A stretch of 64,000 nt of DNA from Haemaphysalis longicornis. Its lineage: Eukaryota > Arthropoda > Arachnida > Ixodida > Ixodidae. The DNA is taken from positions 195,030,409-195,094,408 of the forward strand of contig CM023448.1 of assembly GCA_013339765.2 (NCBI GenBank), written 5' to 3'. Under the pieces are notes generated by a model. It had not been told where the DNA came from, made no database searches, and saw nothing but the letters and a program-made list of their open reading frames with translations. The translations under genes and the position numbers were made by a program. Position 1 is the stretch's first letter. Each line of letters opens with the position of its first letter. Positions 41,855 through 53,844 of this stretch are shown here, in pieces.

Positions 41855-43236
41855 AATAGTGCTCTTTCACTCTGTGAAGAAGGATGGCGTGCGAAGCTGG
41901 CCGCAGTCCACGGAGTACACGATACAAAAAACAACGCTTGTTTGTAATTTGCAATTGAGCATACTTCCTAGCCAATTAGCTGAATTAAACTTGAATGACT
42001 CTAGCTTTATTGTATTCGAAGAGTGTTGAGCTGTCTTTTTCCCTCCGGCGTCGTAGGCATCGTGCTGTTTGTGTAATACACCAACCCAGACCGCTCGATC
42101 ACTCAGGACACCGAACAGGTCGCATCGGACCGTTTGACTTCCATGTTTAAATCTTCTGCAAACACAGTGGACATGTCATCAGGGAAGGCATGAAACGTAT
42201 AGCTGCGCGTACACGCCGTCTTCCCCCGCCTTCTCCCTCGTCTACTATTTCGTGCATGAATAAACTGCCAACCGGTTATGTGCGCGTGCTGAGATATGAA
42301 AGACGCCGCCAAAAATGTCGCTCTGAAAGCCCTTCAAGCTAAACGAGAAATATTCTCTCACGTCGGCGTCCCGAGCGGGCAAGTTGCTGTTCATATGGGA
42401 GGAATTCACTGCTACTTGACGAGCTGGAACTTGCGATGGAAACCGGGGTGGCATCGGGCCGACACCCCTTCAATTCCCGCCCTTGTTCCTCCAAGCTAAG
42501 GACATGCGTCCTTCTTGTAGCCAGTCACAACCTGGAAGGACTCAAGCTTTATTTTAGAGGACAAACATGTGACTACCCGCTTCCCTCCCGCGACGTAGGC
42601 ATCTTGCTGTCTGTGTAACACATCAACCCAATTAATCCCAAACCACTCCATAACGGAGAGCAGGTGACAGGTGACATTGAGCCTTGAGACTTCCGCGTTT
42701 AAATCCCAAAGAGCACAACAGTCATGTCATCGAATGCGGCGTGAAACCCCCCTACTTCCACCCCCAACCCGTAAACGCACGCACACAAACCGGCAACCAG
42801 TGATGGGTGCGTGCTTATGCGTGAAATACAGCGGCGAAAATGACGCTCCGAGAGCCGTTCCAGGTGAATAATTATGGGCTCACGCCGGGGTTCCAAGCGG
42901 GCAGGTTGCGCTTCATACAGAAGGGATTCGAAACTGCTACACCAGGTGAAATTCGATGCAGCAAGAGCGGTGGCTACGTGTTCCGCTTTCGTTCATGTTA
43001 ATTCGCATTCGCGCTTATGTTGATTCTCCGCTACTATCTGATAAGGGCGCTAACGCGTTGTCAGCCGATTGTGCAACTTGTGAAAAAAATCATGGGTGGT
43101 GGAGAGGAAAATAACAGTTGTGAAAGAGGGGTCGATGGTGGCGAGGAGAAGAACCCGAGCGGCGCGGACTAAATCGGTTTCACCGGAAGGAAAACTGAGG
43201 CGGATGAGACATATACTGCTTCGCAGTAAAAATCAT
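41855..43236 (+). repeat. Hairpin-ended dispersed repeat, copy 2, with two tandem units
   Basis: Uninterrupted copy that explains the split copy at 19,595-22,420. It contains two diverged units of about 542 bp: GCGTCGTAGGCATCGTGCTG at 42,048 is echoed by GCGACGTAGGCATCTTGCTG at 42,590, and AGCGGGCAAGTTGCTGTTCA at 42,375 by AGCGGGCAGGTTGCGCTTCA at 42,896. It ends CATATACTGCTTCGCAGTAA, a perfect short hairpin (43,215-43,227). Short frames such as HVGVPSGQVAVHMGG (plus strand) are shared between copies. No known protein is encoded. Confidence 0.75.
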
Positions 43237-43557
43237 AATGCTGTGTACATACATGCCTGATGAAACGGGTAGGGATTGGGAGGCTGTCAGCCAAAGCTCT
43301 GTGAAAGCCCTTTGTGTGCCTCAGAGAGGAAACAAAATGATTTCAGTTGCTTATGTTTACAACTTATATCCTAACAAAGATATACAGAGGTAAATATAAA
43401 TTTACGGGATGTTTGCACACGAAGAAACCGATAGGCAAATAGGTGAAAGCAACCGGGGCGGTGAAGCCGACTACCACGGCGATCTCACTTCTGTGACGTC
43501 ACTTCGGCGTGGAAAGGTCTCGAGTAATCTAGGTGGTGTTGGCCCCGCGCAGCATGC
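43237..43557. other. No recognised gene
   Basis: Mixed sequence between two repeats. It includes a TGACGTCA site near 43,494. Confidence 0.3.
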
Positions 43558-43730
43558 TGATGATGATGATGATGATTTCAATTGGTTTCCCCTTTGTATC
43601 GGGGTGATGACATGTCATCTTACCAAAAAGGACTAATATACATGTTTTACACTTTTGGTTCAATACTAGCGCTGCTTAGGGCAGGCACAAAAAGCTTATT
43701 AGGCACAAAATGAAGATAATGAAGGCACAA
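43558..43730 (-). repeat. Microsatellite-tailed dispersed repeat, copy B
   Basis: Minus-strand copy of 34,880-35,288, tail first: (GAT)n at 43,558-43,576, then TTTCAATTGGTTTCCCCTTT and GATGACATGTCATC. It is very similar to copy A (same GTCCTTTTTGGTAAG block). Then GGCACAAAATGAAG repeats two to three times near 43,700-43,735. Confidence 0.75.
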
Positions 43731-44319
43731 AATGAAGACAAAATGAAGCACATGAGGAAGATAGGCTCTGCCAGAAAGCACAGGAGCACTGCACGAAGCT
43801 TGCAGTACGCGCGAACAGTGAAGCGGCGCGGAATCGTAACAACACTCAACTATATCTTGCTCCGTGCACTCAACCAAGCCGTGAGCAAAAGTCAAATTTG
43901 ACGGTCGAAAGCAGGGCTCATTCAGTTCGGTACACAAAAGCCGTTTACTTACTCGGATTGTGCTTGCGTAGAGCTGCACTAGGTTTACCCTCAAACCACA
44001 TAGCAAACACATTTTAGTGGAAGAACAAAACACCTAGAAAAACAGACTGTCCCGCGCCGGGCGTGGCCAACAGCCAGGCTGGTGATTTGAAAGTAGTAGT
44101 GGAGTCATCTACTTCGTGCTAGGGAGGGTGTATTTCAGCTCACTTTCCGATGGCGCTCCATGCGGATGATATAAGAAACAGAGAGCTATGCGGTGTATAG
44201 TGTTGGAATGTGAGAGTATCCATCCAAATCTAAGTGAGGAAAATATTCGGCTCACAGAATACCCCGGATTTAAGGGTACACAGATGAAGTTAACTTCAAG
44301 GCTGTCGAGGCAACTAAAA
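43731..44319. other. No recognised gene
   Basis: A 128-codon minus frame (43,647-44,033) crosses from the repeat into this region and resembles no family I know. Confidence 0.3.
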
Positions 44320-44544
44320 GGAGATGAGAATGCTGGTGGACGAAAAGCAGAGAGGGCAATATTGCCTAGCACATGTACCATCTCCAACAGAAAAAATTAT
44401 TTTGTGTCTGCCCTAAGAGCAGCAATAGTGTTAAACGAAGACGAAACATAATATGAGTTTTTTTCGTAAGATGACACGTCATTACCCCCTAACAAATGGG
44501 ATACCACTATCAATCAATCAATCAATCATCAATCAATAATAATC

Positions 44545-44615
<71 letters not shown>

Positions 44616-44625
44616 CATCATGATC
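44320..44625 (+). repeat. Microsatellite-tailed dispersed repeat, copy C, with (AATC)n array
   Basis: GCTGGTGGACGAAAAGCAGA, TTTTGTGTCTGCCCTAAG and GTAAGATGACACGTCATTAC match copy A. Here the tail is (AATC)n (44,509-44,625) and not (ATC)n. The AATC tail unit is the same as that of the Ruka-like SINEs. Confidence 0.75.
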
Positions 44626-44689
44626 AATCGATCAATCACAAGCCGTACTTTGTCAACGTAAGCGGCCCCATTACGGCTGGCTGAATATG

Positions 44690-45030
44690 CCAGGCGTGCT
44701 GCGCGCGATTGCGCTGGTTTCGCTCAAGGTGTATTGGATGCTCCACTATCACTACTTTCATAACCCGAGCAGCTGGAAACTGTGGAGAAGGCAGAGCTCG
44801 GGCCTTCGGGAAAAGCGCCCTAGTAAGGGCATAATACTTGTAGCTGCGCATGCATTCCACTCCCGCTCCATGCACTTCCAACCCGTTCCCGCATAATCAG
44901 TACTGGCGAGGGGAATAAGAGTTGTGCAAGAGCCATCGGCGGTGGCGAGAAGAGCCCGGGAGGGGCCGCGAGTGAAGCGGCTTCACAGGAAGGAAACTTT
45001 TGAGGTTAAGACGTATACTGTTTCGCAGTA
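44690..45030 (+). repeat. Hairpin-ended dispersed repeat, copy 3, 3' part
   Basis: GTAGCTGCGCATGCATTCCA, ACCCGTTCCCGCATAATC, GGCGAGGGGAATAAGAGTTG and GAAGCGGCTTCACAGGAAGG match 42,200 and 43,100-43,200. It ends GTATACTGTTTCGCAGTAAA (45,013-45,032). Most of the internal unit is missing. Confidence 0.6.
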
Positions 45031-46544
45031 AAAACACTCCGCTAATGGCCAAATTATAGCGAGTCACAATTTTAAAGCAAAGTTGAGAACGTCTTATGGT
45101 GCACATAGTGAATAAATTACCTTCCATCTCCGGGAATTCGCAAACGACAGGACCCCTCCATCGCATGCGCCAATCGAGTAGCGTATTGAGCGGCTATTTC
45201 CAATCAACCGCAGTGTCTCTGCAAGACCACTAGCTCGGAATGCGTGTTATATAGCCAGGGGGGCGGAGACAAATAGTTAAGGCCAGATGTGACAACGATA
45301 TCGTAGTCAGAAGCAGCTCATCTCCGCCTGTGACTCCACGTGCCCTTTGGTGACGTCATCACAGTTGACGTCAGTGCAGCGCATTAGAGTGTAGTGGAGC
45401 AGTGGTGTTTGAATGACTCATGGATCCTGCGGCAGAAGAGACGCTGAAAGCAGCATGAAAGGCTGGCGTCTTGTTGAAATACCCGCCAAACCTCCGTCCA
45501 CTTACCCACTTTCTGTCCTCATTTAACACTTTGCTTCCAACTTTGATGGCATTGTATCAGTTCTTATTTGGTTAAAGTTGAAACTTGCAAGGTAAGTCAG
45601 CATTTTGGTGTTAGAAAGTAGGATTAAATTACTGTGCAAAAAAATGAACCTGCCCGTATCAAGAGCCCACCGCATATGAAAGATTAAACCGAAAACACAG
45701 AGCTGAAACAAAAGCAGAAGAAAATTAAACAGAAAGAAAAAACAGAACAAAAACACATAGACTCACTCCAAGTACCTTCTACAAAACGCCGATTATAAAA
45801 AAAAAGAGAATATCATAATCTTCGCTGCCTCACAATCCTTTTTCTCCAATTTACTAAAAATACTAATGAATACTTTACATACGACGTAAACTTCCTACCA
45901 TAAACCGGCTACTTCCTACCGTAAACCTGGTTTTTCAATAGTGGAAGAACAGGCCAGCCTTAAGCGGCTCAGTGACGGGAACGTGTTTACTTGCCATTAC
46001 TGAGGCAGCGCTGGTATACTTACAGGGATATGCTATTCGGCTACTGTTGCCTATGACAGCCAATAAACAACAAGCGTGAGGCGGTGCGTCGGTTTGTTGT
46101 GATGGCTCCCGCATGTCTAGACCGACGACAGCTACGGTGGAGGACGTTGCCGGCTAAGGCGTGCCACGCTTACCATGCGATGGATTCTGAACTTATGCAT
46201 GCTGATTTCTTGGGCGTCAATCGAAATACACAGCTGAGAAATGTATAAAGCCGAACAAACTGTTGTAAACACCACCGGTCCTCCTCGATCATAACGGGCA
46301 CCGCCAGTGGAACCAGGGATTGCCGGGCATAACTCACGCATCGTGATGGATGCGGTCTTAGCTTATAGCAAGCTTGTTACCAACTGATGCGGCCCCAAGC
46401 TTGGCTTAAATTCATTTCCATTAAGAAACAAAGGTGAGTTGGAAGTGCGCAATTGCATCACAATCTAATGTAATTGCGTTTTGTCGTCTCCTGTTGACAG
46501 GTATCTTGGTTTTTCACTGGTGTTTTTTTAACTAATGGTTTTTG
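45031..46544. other. No recognised gene
   Basis: AT-rich with short frames. It contains the TGACGTCA pair noted separately. Confidence 0.3.
45351..45373 (+). promoter_or_regulatory. Pair of perfect CRE-type palindromes
   Basis: TGACGTCA occurs at 45,351-45,358 and again at 45,366-45,373, 15 bp start to start. This is the CREB/ATF consensus. No TATA box or gene was recognised downstream, so a regulatory role is only a possibility. Confidence 0.35.
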
Positions 46545-46654
46545 ACTAGTGTCGCATGGATTTTGACTAATGGCCATGAAGCACAATACCAAGACTGCTA
46601 CTAGTGTCGCATGGATTTTGACTAATGGCCATGAAGCACAATACAAAGACTGCT
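46545..46654 (+). repeat. Perfect-length tandem duplication, 55 bp x 2
   Basis: ACTAGTGTCGCATGGATTTT GACTAATGG and the rest of the unit at 46,545-46,599 is repeated at 46,600-46,654 with one base change (TACCAAG to TACAAAG). The duplication is recent. Confidence 0.95.
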
Positions 46655-47149
46655 GTGCCCCGGTAACAATGATACCAGTTTTATCGCGAACTTCAAAGAA
46701 GTAAGCGACATATTAAAGTAAACATGTGAAGCAGTGGTGACTCCCCAGCCCCTTTCCGGTGATTTCTTATTGACGCCGCCGACCAAAGCCACCGCCAGGA
46801 AGCATGCCTGGGCGGTTGTAGGGGGGCCTCTAGGTCGGTTTAGTCGTATCGTTCGAATGGTAACGTGCGTTTAACTCCCTGGTAACTGTGTTTTTAAAGC
46901 TAGACCATATCAAGTCCCTCCTGCCCATACTACGTTACCGTAGAGCGAAATTGGAATGGTTTCAATATTTCTAGTGTTTTTCGGTTGAAAAATAGTTTCG
47001 TGCCTGGAATGCACCAAAGTAAGTTACAAAAGGCTAATTCTTTCGTGTTGAACATAGTTGTATTTAGCCTTCATGGCCCCTTTAGGGCAACATCTATTCC
47101 CGGTCCCGGCCAATGAAGGTTTTCAGCGATGTTTTTTAATCGGATCGAA
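46655..47149. other. No recognised gene
   Basis: Mixed sequence with short frames, left of the 3' end of the minus-strand LINE. Confidence 0.3.
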
Positions 47150-50100
47150 TCGAAAAAAAACTTTATTGCTGCCACGTGTAGGACCTTTCTACGGTAGTAG
47201 TCGGCGTTGTTCCGATAGCACGGGATTCATAGATGTCTCCGCGGCTTCTTCGCCCTTTGGCGCTTTGAGGCCTGGATTAAAGGGTCTGTTCAGAGTGGCG
47301 AGGCCTTCCTAAGGGTCTTTGTTCATAGTATAAAATAAATTGGGTGCTTTTTATAGTTTGTAAGGTTTCATTTTTGCGAGGCAAAGCCACATACGCTAAT
47401 TTTGTGCATTGATGTCGTAAGGGGGTGGTAGTGAAGCGTACAACTCTTGTTACTGTGGTGATAGGAGGGCAGAGGTGGGAAGGCTGACGTTGGAAGCGGG
47501 CGGCATAAAACAGCGTGGTGGCGGGCGAGGGAAGGTTCCTGCGGTGGGAAGCGAGCCCTGGCCATTCGGTAGTTATCGAGTGCTGATAGGTAGGTTGTGA
47601 GACGGACCCAATGGGAGAACCGTCAAAGCGGTTTGCCAGCGCCACTGGGCTCTGAGATGACCCATTCCTCATGTGGTAATGTCCGATTAAAAGTAGCCTA
47701 TTACAGTATCGGAATCTTTGAGTTAGTTATGATGGCAAATGCGATTGTCACTTCTACTCCTGTGGTATGAGATTAGGAGCGGATTAGGAGGGAGGCTGGG
47801 GTGGGGTGGAAGCAGTCTCCAGCGACCACCACCATAGCTTCGCGCTCTTGATATTCCACAGCGTTCCCGTAGGTGCATTGTTGCCAGTACTGTTTATGCC
47901 CAACCTGGGCTCTCTCTCGGCACCTGTCTTCGTCATCAATGGGTTGCATGTATTTAGAGAGTCGGTAGATTAACAGCTTGTTGCGATGTTTAGGAAGAGG
48001 TCGATGTACGTATCAAATTGGGTGGGAACACTGAGCCATAGACTCTAAAGATGTAGCAGCCGGTCTCACTCTTGGTGAGCCTTTTATTTGCGAGACCCGT
48101 TGGGATGAGATAATCACTGTATTGTGAAGGCCCACAAAAAGAGCAGTTTGTCGAGAGCGTAACGGGGAGGCCTACGGCCTGTTTGTATGATTTTTGTATC
48201 AAAACTTCGGCTTTGCGCGTTTTCCTGACTGAAGTTGAGGAAAGCGGGTACTTTGTTATGCAGCTGAGAAGGAAAGCTTGGACGAGGCGTATTAAGTTGT
48301 GTTCTTTGAGTAGCCTGCTCTTATTGGCTATGCGATACATTATTCGTCTAATCAAGTAAACCCCGTCTTCCAGGACGCCGGGAGTGCGGAAACTGTATAC
48401 ATTAGCCTCTATGAGAAGACCTAATATATTGGTACAGTCAAGTATTGCTATGCCTGGGCCGTCGGTGTACGAATTTGGATGGAAGGCGAAGGGGAGGGTG
48501 GCTGTTTGCCTGGTCTTCTAAGTTGGCGATAGAAGGCTCTGATTTGGTTGGGAATGAAGACAGGTCGCAAAGGGAAGCATAAGATTCCACAAGTGAGTCG
48601 CGGTTTGGGGGTGTCTTAGATATAGCTATCGGAGGCTGTAGTAAGCCACAACGCGATGTCGTCGGCGTACAGCCAGTAATATAGGCATGGGATTATGTCG
48701 AGACGAGAAGAGGGGGTATGCCCGGTAAGTTGGGGTTGAAAAGAAATGGGGGCACAATTGAGCCCTAGGGGGGGGGGGGAGGGGTACTTTTCTACTGACG
48801 TAGATCGGAGTGTAGTCGATTCTGCAAGGGTGAGTGGCTGTTTTATAGGTGAAGAAGGTACGAATGCACAGGTAGCTGCGTACACCCACTCTAGCCGTGG
48901 CCAGCTCTTCGAAGATTCTCGAGTAATGACCCAGTCGAACTCTCGCGTTGAATCGAGGCCTAAGATCGACCTAGTTTTATTGGTGGAGCTGAAGCGAGCG
49001 TCTAGTACGTGGCATTCTTGTTGTAACATGGCGCTCTGTGCACAGGGGTTGGCATGTGGTGGGGGAGGAAGAGGTGTCTTTCGGCGAGTAAGACTCTTGG
49101 GGCGTGACTCTTTGAGCTTGCTCAGACACGAGGATATATGCGAATATCTGTAGGAGAAAGGATTCTGTATGAGAACAGTATCGGCTGTCTGGCATTGGCA
49201 CGGTAGTTGTATTTCCTCCCAGAATTTGTTGAAAGGGTAGCAATATCTGTGATGGCACGGTCTTCAAGGCTGCAAAGTAGCTTGTTCAGTGATTTTTCAA
49301 ATCCCCGAGCCTATTTGGATTTTAGGTGTTGGATTGAGGCGAGCATCTCCGCCTCTGTAATTTGTGGGTCAAGCTCTGTGTGAGATTGGGGGAGATTTGC
49401 GCGAGATTGATTAGTGTCAGCAGGGGCGCACTTGTTGCGAAGGTACTGGGGAAGTTTGGTCCCTGTATAGATGTATAATGTGAGATTCGAGGGGTCGTTG
49501 TGCAAGGCGTGTGTTGAAAGGGTCAATAGCATGTTTGAGGATGTTCCAGGTGCGCGAGGGGTGGAAGTTAGTGTTTAAAGCCTCGCTTGGGGTGCTCCAG
49601 TTTTGGGTCAGGAGCTGGAGCGTGTAAATTTTGATATCGCGATCGAGTGCAGCTATTTTCGCCGAAGGGTGTGGTTGTGGCGCTGTTAAGAGAATACTTT
49701 CTGGAGTTTGTTTTTTTCTCGCAGCACAGGCGAGTTTGGAGTTCGGTTGGGGAACTTGAAAAATGTTCGTGATGAGCTTTTTCAGGTGTTGCGAGGGGGC
49801 GAAGGTAACGGGTGAATCAGTAAGTGTGGGGTTTACCCGCCGTGAATGTGTCCAAATTCATTATTCAAGCCTGTTTGCTTTGATTGGGTCGTATATATGG
49901 CAGGGCCATTCAAACTATGAGTGGTCGCTACTGGGTCAGTCGGCCAGTTAGTCCAGATAGGAGAAATATGGGTGTTTTGGGTACGGGATATCGGGAGAGC
50001 TGTACTTGCAGATGCTTTAGCTTTCCTAAGTGTGTTCAGTATGTGGGGTCTTGAGTAAAGGGAGACTTGCTGTTGGGACGTAGAAACGCGGATGGAGTCG

Positions 50101-50400
50101 GTGACTGTTCTAGATGTTTAACACGCAAATTCTAGGTTGTCGTTTACGGAATGGGGAAACGAGCTTTATGGAACCATGGTCGATGGTAGTTTCACGATGG
50201 TAGTTTCACGATGTCGGAGGTGATTTCCGGAAGAGAATCGTACTCGAATAATTTCGCACCGCAGCCCGCCTGCATCGGGCACATGAGTTCGAGGGGTTGA
50301 CCTAAAGTGTTGGGCCTGTATGCTGCTGGAGATTTCAGTGTTTGGAACGATATCCCCGGCTATTGCACGGCTCCTAATTTTCTGTACCTAAATTATCGGG
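47150..50400 (-). pseudogene. I-clade LINE ORF2 relic (endonuclease start, RT, RNase H region)
   Basis: Same family as 22,640-24,100. From 50,370 the minus strand gives NSRGYRSKH and NLQQH, matching the WNCRG(F/Y)R-type start of the endonuclease. Then come ALDRDIKIYTLQLLTQNWST, RTWNILKHAIDPFNTRL, DPQITEAEMLASIQHLKSK (RT start), ERHVTTRMPRTRRSLQLHQ, LLQQECHVLDARFSSTNKTR, WLYADDIALWLTT with intact YADD, and KEHNLIRLVQAFLLSCITKY with KSYKQAVGLPVTLS (thumb). Toward 47,400-47,750 short blocks such as VTIAFAIITNSKIPI and YRMARARFPPQEPSLARHHA fit the RNase H and tail. AATAAAGTTTTTTTTCG near 47,150-47,165 fits the 3' end. Many stops and frameshifts. Confidence 0.75.
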
Positions 50401-50404
50401 AGTT

Positions 50405-50840
50405 CCTGTGGATGTGGTTTCGTCATCGGGTATGGACGATTTCTTAAGTGACCTGGATAGTCGTGCGGTTTTGGCTTCAAAGTCTATCATTCGAGTCTGC
50501 AAGTCGTTCATCTTGGAGCTAAGCTGCACTGCCAGTTTGACTCAGGGTTCCTATTGTTTAGCTAAGGTACCGGCTCTGAATTCTTGCATGCGTGATTTAG
50601 TCCCTTGTTTAGTTAGATATTCTGGCTTTTATGACGAGGGGAGGGCACAGCACTTGGCCGGGTGGATTTATTATCCATCGCGTTCGGCGGGGTGGAGGAC
50701 TGATGGCGGAGAAAGGGAAGTAGGGGTGTTGGTCAAGGCTATGGGGATTTTGAGTTCTGATTGAAGGGTTCTGTTTTCGGCTGGGACCATGCCCAGTAAT
50801 TGCTCAAGTTGTGCTACTTTGTTACCTTCAGGAGAGCGGG
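50405..50840 (-). pseudogene. ORF1 (gag-like) relic of the same I-clade LINE
   Basis: On the minus strand EGNKVAQLEQLLGMVPAENR TLQSELK is followed, after stops, by LSSKMNDLQTRMIDFEAKTA and TGTPDNLGTEN before a stop near 50,379. The two Leu/Glu/Lys-rich stretches look like a coiled coil. Its position directly before the endonuclease start supports ORF1 of this element. The 5' limit is unclear; similarity is lost above about 51,130. Confidence 0.55.
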
Positions 50841-51129
50841 AGGCCACAGCTAACCAGCGTATGCCCTTGGGTCATGGCAGGCAGTGAGTAGAGGGGATCC
50901 TTTACATACGCCCTTGGCTCAATCATCCCACTGAGGAGTGTTCAGCAGGGGTGGTAGGTGGGCGGGCTTGATTTTGAGCGGAGCACGCGCCTTTGGAAGG
51001 GTGGAAAAAATTGAGTATCTGTCTATTGAAAAAGGCATTCTCATTTTTTTACGCCCCTCTCTTCCAAATACACTAACAAGGTCACCAGGACATGGAATGG
51101 TGAAGGGAAGGCTTGAAAATGTGAGCAAC

Positions 51130-52489
51130 GCTCTTATTTTGGCTTTTTTTAATTTTATTGTTTTGACCTTTTTATGACTGCTGTACCGTCATGTGATTGG
51201 TAACCGCTGTGACGGAGACAAGAAATTCTGTCGAAGCACGGCAGACATACTTAAAAACCACCAGGTGTCCAATCGCTGTGTCCAGAGGGCCAGTTCGGCG
51301 AATAGCAATGATAAACACACCATCTAATTTCAAAAAGCGAATCGTGCTGCGACATCACGAAATACAAACGTCCAGTGTGCATTGGTAATGTCCCAGCTCA
51401 CATCTCATCTTTAAAGGCAACTTCTTTGACCTTGTATTCAAACTTCGCTTGTTTGACCACAAGGATTGGTCACAAGGATTGGTCAAGATTGGGGCGAAGT
51501 AGACGCACGCGGAGTTTAGGATTGTTGTTTTTGCGTCTAAAGGGAATCGCATTTGAGGAAAGGCAGTTCATACGATATCGTGCAAGCACAATGGTTGTCG
51601 TTGCAGTAAGACAGAATGCTGTTTGCAATATTTACCTTGCATTTGCCAAATGGCGTAAAAGCGCAGAAATAAAAACAGCGGCTACAGAATATTTGTGTTC
51701 AAACCACACAAGGCATCATTTGACGCAGGAGCCTAAATAATGGGACACGCTGACCGGATTTTTTAAAACCCATGCGTGGGGATCCTGGGAATTATGTCAT
51801 GCTCGCCATGATATTTCTGGGGTTTTATGGTTCGGTAAGCGAATACCGACAGGGAATCTAAAAATTCGTCATGCACTTAATTCTGCTTAGTCGCTTGAAA
51901 ACGAAAGGTTAGCGATTATCAAACACTTCTTTAGTACTACATCGAGTTTGAGCTTTTTCCTTCTTTTTAGTTTCTTCGTCTTTTCACGTCAATTCCTTGG
52001 ACATGCGGACTCTAGCCGCAGATCAAAACAAGCCTACTAGAACAAATACTGCTTCACAGCTCCGCCGAAGAGGTGGGCCGTGGGCACGGCCGCGGGGCAG
52101 GCGCGCGAACTAGTGGCGCTGTCGTCAAGCCTTGATCCCGTTTGCTCACTGGCTGCGACTGGGCCCCACGGCACCGGCGGCACTGCGCAACATGGAAGTG
52201 TGCCATACCATTCTGAGGGCAGTTTTTCACGTTTTTAGGCGACAGATGGGGCATCCCGGCAAAATTTTTGCGGCGCTTTGTTAATAATTGTGCGATTCAC
52301 CACCGAAAGACATTACTCACGCTTTTACTAGAAACAGTTTCCGTGTCTCTGGAACCTGCTGAATTAACTCCTAAACTTAAAACGGTATCCAAACTTTGTC
52401 CCTGCCATAATAGCTGCGCCAGAACACTAGCTATAACTTGCAAGCACTGCAAGAACTTTACAGCTTTCAAATATGAAAAATATTGATCG
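51130..52489. other. No recognised gene
   Basis: Short frames only. A GC-rich stretch at 52,060-52,210 stands out from the AT-rich surroundings but carries no motif I can name. Confidence 0.3.
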
Positions 52490-53037
52490 ACATCCCGCCC
52501 TGCAAAAGTGGATGTCCAGCAAAGCTGTTGTAAGCCACTATAAATGGGGATGACAGAGGGTATCAGTTGTTTTTCGTCGTCTCGGCGGGCTTGCCGCTTG
52601 CGCTCGGCTAGTGCCACTAGAGTATCGGAACTCTTTCCTCCTATTGTTTCCTGCCGCCGCCATGATCATTGGTCCCTTCGCATTACCCGACATTTGTTTA
52701 CACTGTGATGGTTCATAAGCGCCGCCATTTGCTTCTTTATGCGTTTTAGTCGGTCAGCCCCCACAGAACCACGCTCACACACACGCACCCACACAAGTTT
52801 CCAACACCACACTGCCCTCATTGCCACCAACGTGATACCCACTTTCATTCGCTGTGTGAGTGTCCACACGAACCATTTCCCTCCTACCCCACGCCCCACC
52901 ACTGGGAACAGGCCTTTAGGAGTTCGGACCTGGCGGTTCAGAAAACTCTAACCGCACGGGCGCTTGCGGTCGCCGAAGCCGTATGGGCTTCGGCCATCCC
53001 CCCCCCCCCCCCCTAAATCCAGTTGTAAAATAAAGTG

Positions 53038-53108
<71 letters not shown>

Positions 53109-53775
53109 CTAGGCTTAGCTTGTCCTCCCTGCTCTGCGGCTGCGCACGACTGACGTCGTACCGATTACGAATCAAAGATAACGCGTGTTACGGCATTTCA
53201 CCAACACAAGTGTGTCCAAAGATGTTGTGTTGCTGCATCCTCGTTTGGTGTTGTTAACAAATGAAACGGTCGAAGTTAACGACAAGACCGTAGATGCCGC
53301 AATCTCGCAACACTGATGTAGGACAAAATGACCGCCTTTGTTCACTTGCGCCCCTCAGAGGCGGTACTCTATTACCTTATCTACTGACAATACGCTCGGC
53401 TTCTCTGGCGGCAAAGGCTGGGTCTTGCCTATAGCTTGAAGCACGCGCTCAGCGGCTTGGGCAACAACTGCTTTATTTAGGGGCTGTAGTCCTGCCTAGC
53501 CTTCAAAGATAATCTAAAAACATAATCTTTCCCAGGAACACATAGTGAGGGGAAGGGGGGGGGGGCGTTTCATTGCTCAGAGGCGCCTTATCATCCATAA
53601 TGCGGTTTCGATGCTTTTTTTGTGGTTTAGACAAATTCTCAGCTCTATGCTGCATGCCTGATTAGCCTGAGACTCGCTTTAGGCTCTTAGGCCTTGGCGC
53701 CTTGATGTTTTTGCCCACGGAGATTGTTTTCACCCAGGGCGATGAAATCGTAGGGGGGTAGAGGTACACAGTTTT
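52490..53775 (-). repeat. 1.2-kb dispersed repeat, copy 2, with internal insertion
   Basis: Reverse-complement match to 10,415-11,600. It is uninterrupted where copy 1 carries the SINE, but has its own insert of about 350 bp at 52,765-53,115 between TTAGTCGGTCAG and CTTAGCTTGTCC, including a C run (52,998-53,012) and a (CT)n array. A minus-strand frame at 52,297-52,617 starts ALAERKRQARRDDEKQLIPS and extends beyond the matched region, so the repeat may once have coded for a small basic protein. Confidence 0.75.
53041..53107 (+). repeat. (CT)n microsatellite
   Basis: About 67 bp of nearly pure CT inside the insertion in copy 2 of the dispersed repeat. Confidence 0.95.
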
Positions 53776-53844
53776 GCTGCTAAAACCACGATTTGCCGGA
53801 AAACTGGTCCTGGTGTGACGTATTCGCTTCCCGGGAGCGTATTT

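Noticed and set aside
44509..44625. CRISPR-like regular array
   Set aside because: It is a plain (AATC)n microsatellite without spacers. No array with unique spacers exists in the window.
52054..52260. CpG-rich host promoter and first exon
   Set aside because: GC-rich stretch only; no TATA or initiator in spacing, no splice-linked coding region that I could follow.
53041..53107. Polypyrimidine tract of a splice site
   Set aside because: It is a long pure CT microsatellite inside an insertion in a repeat, with no exon next to it.
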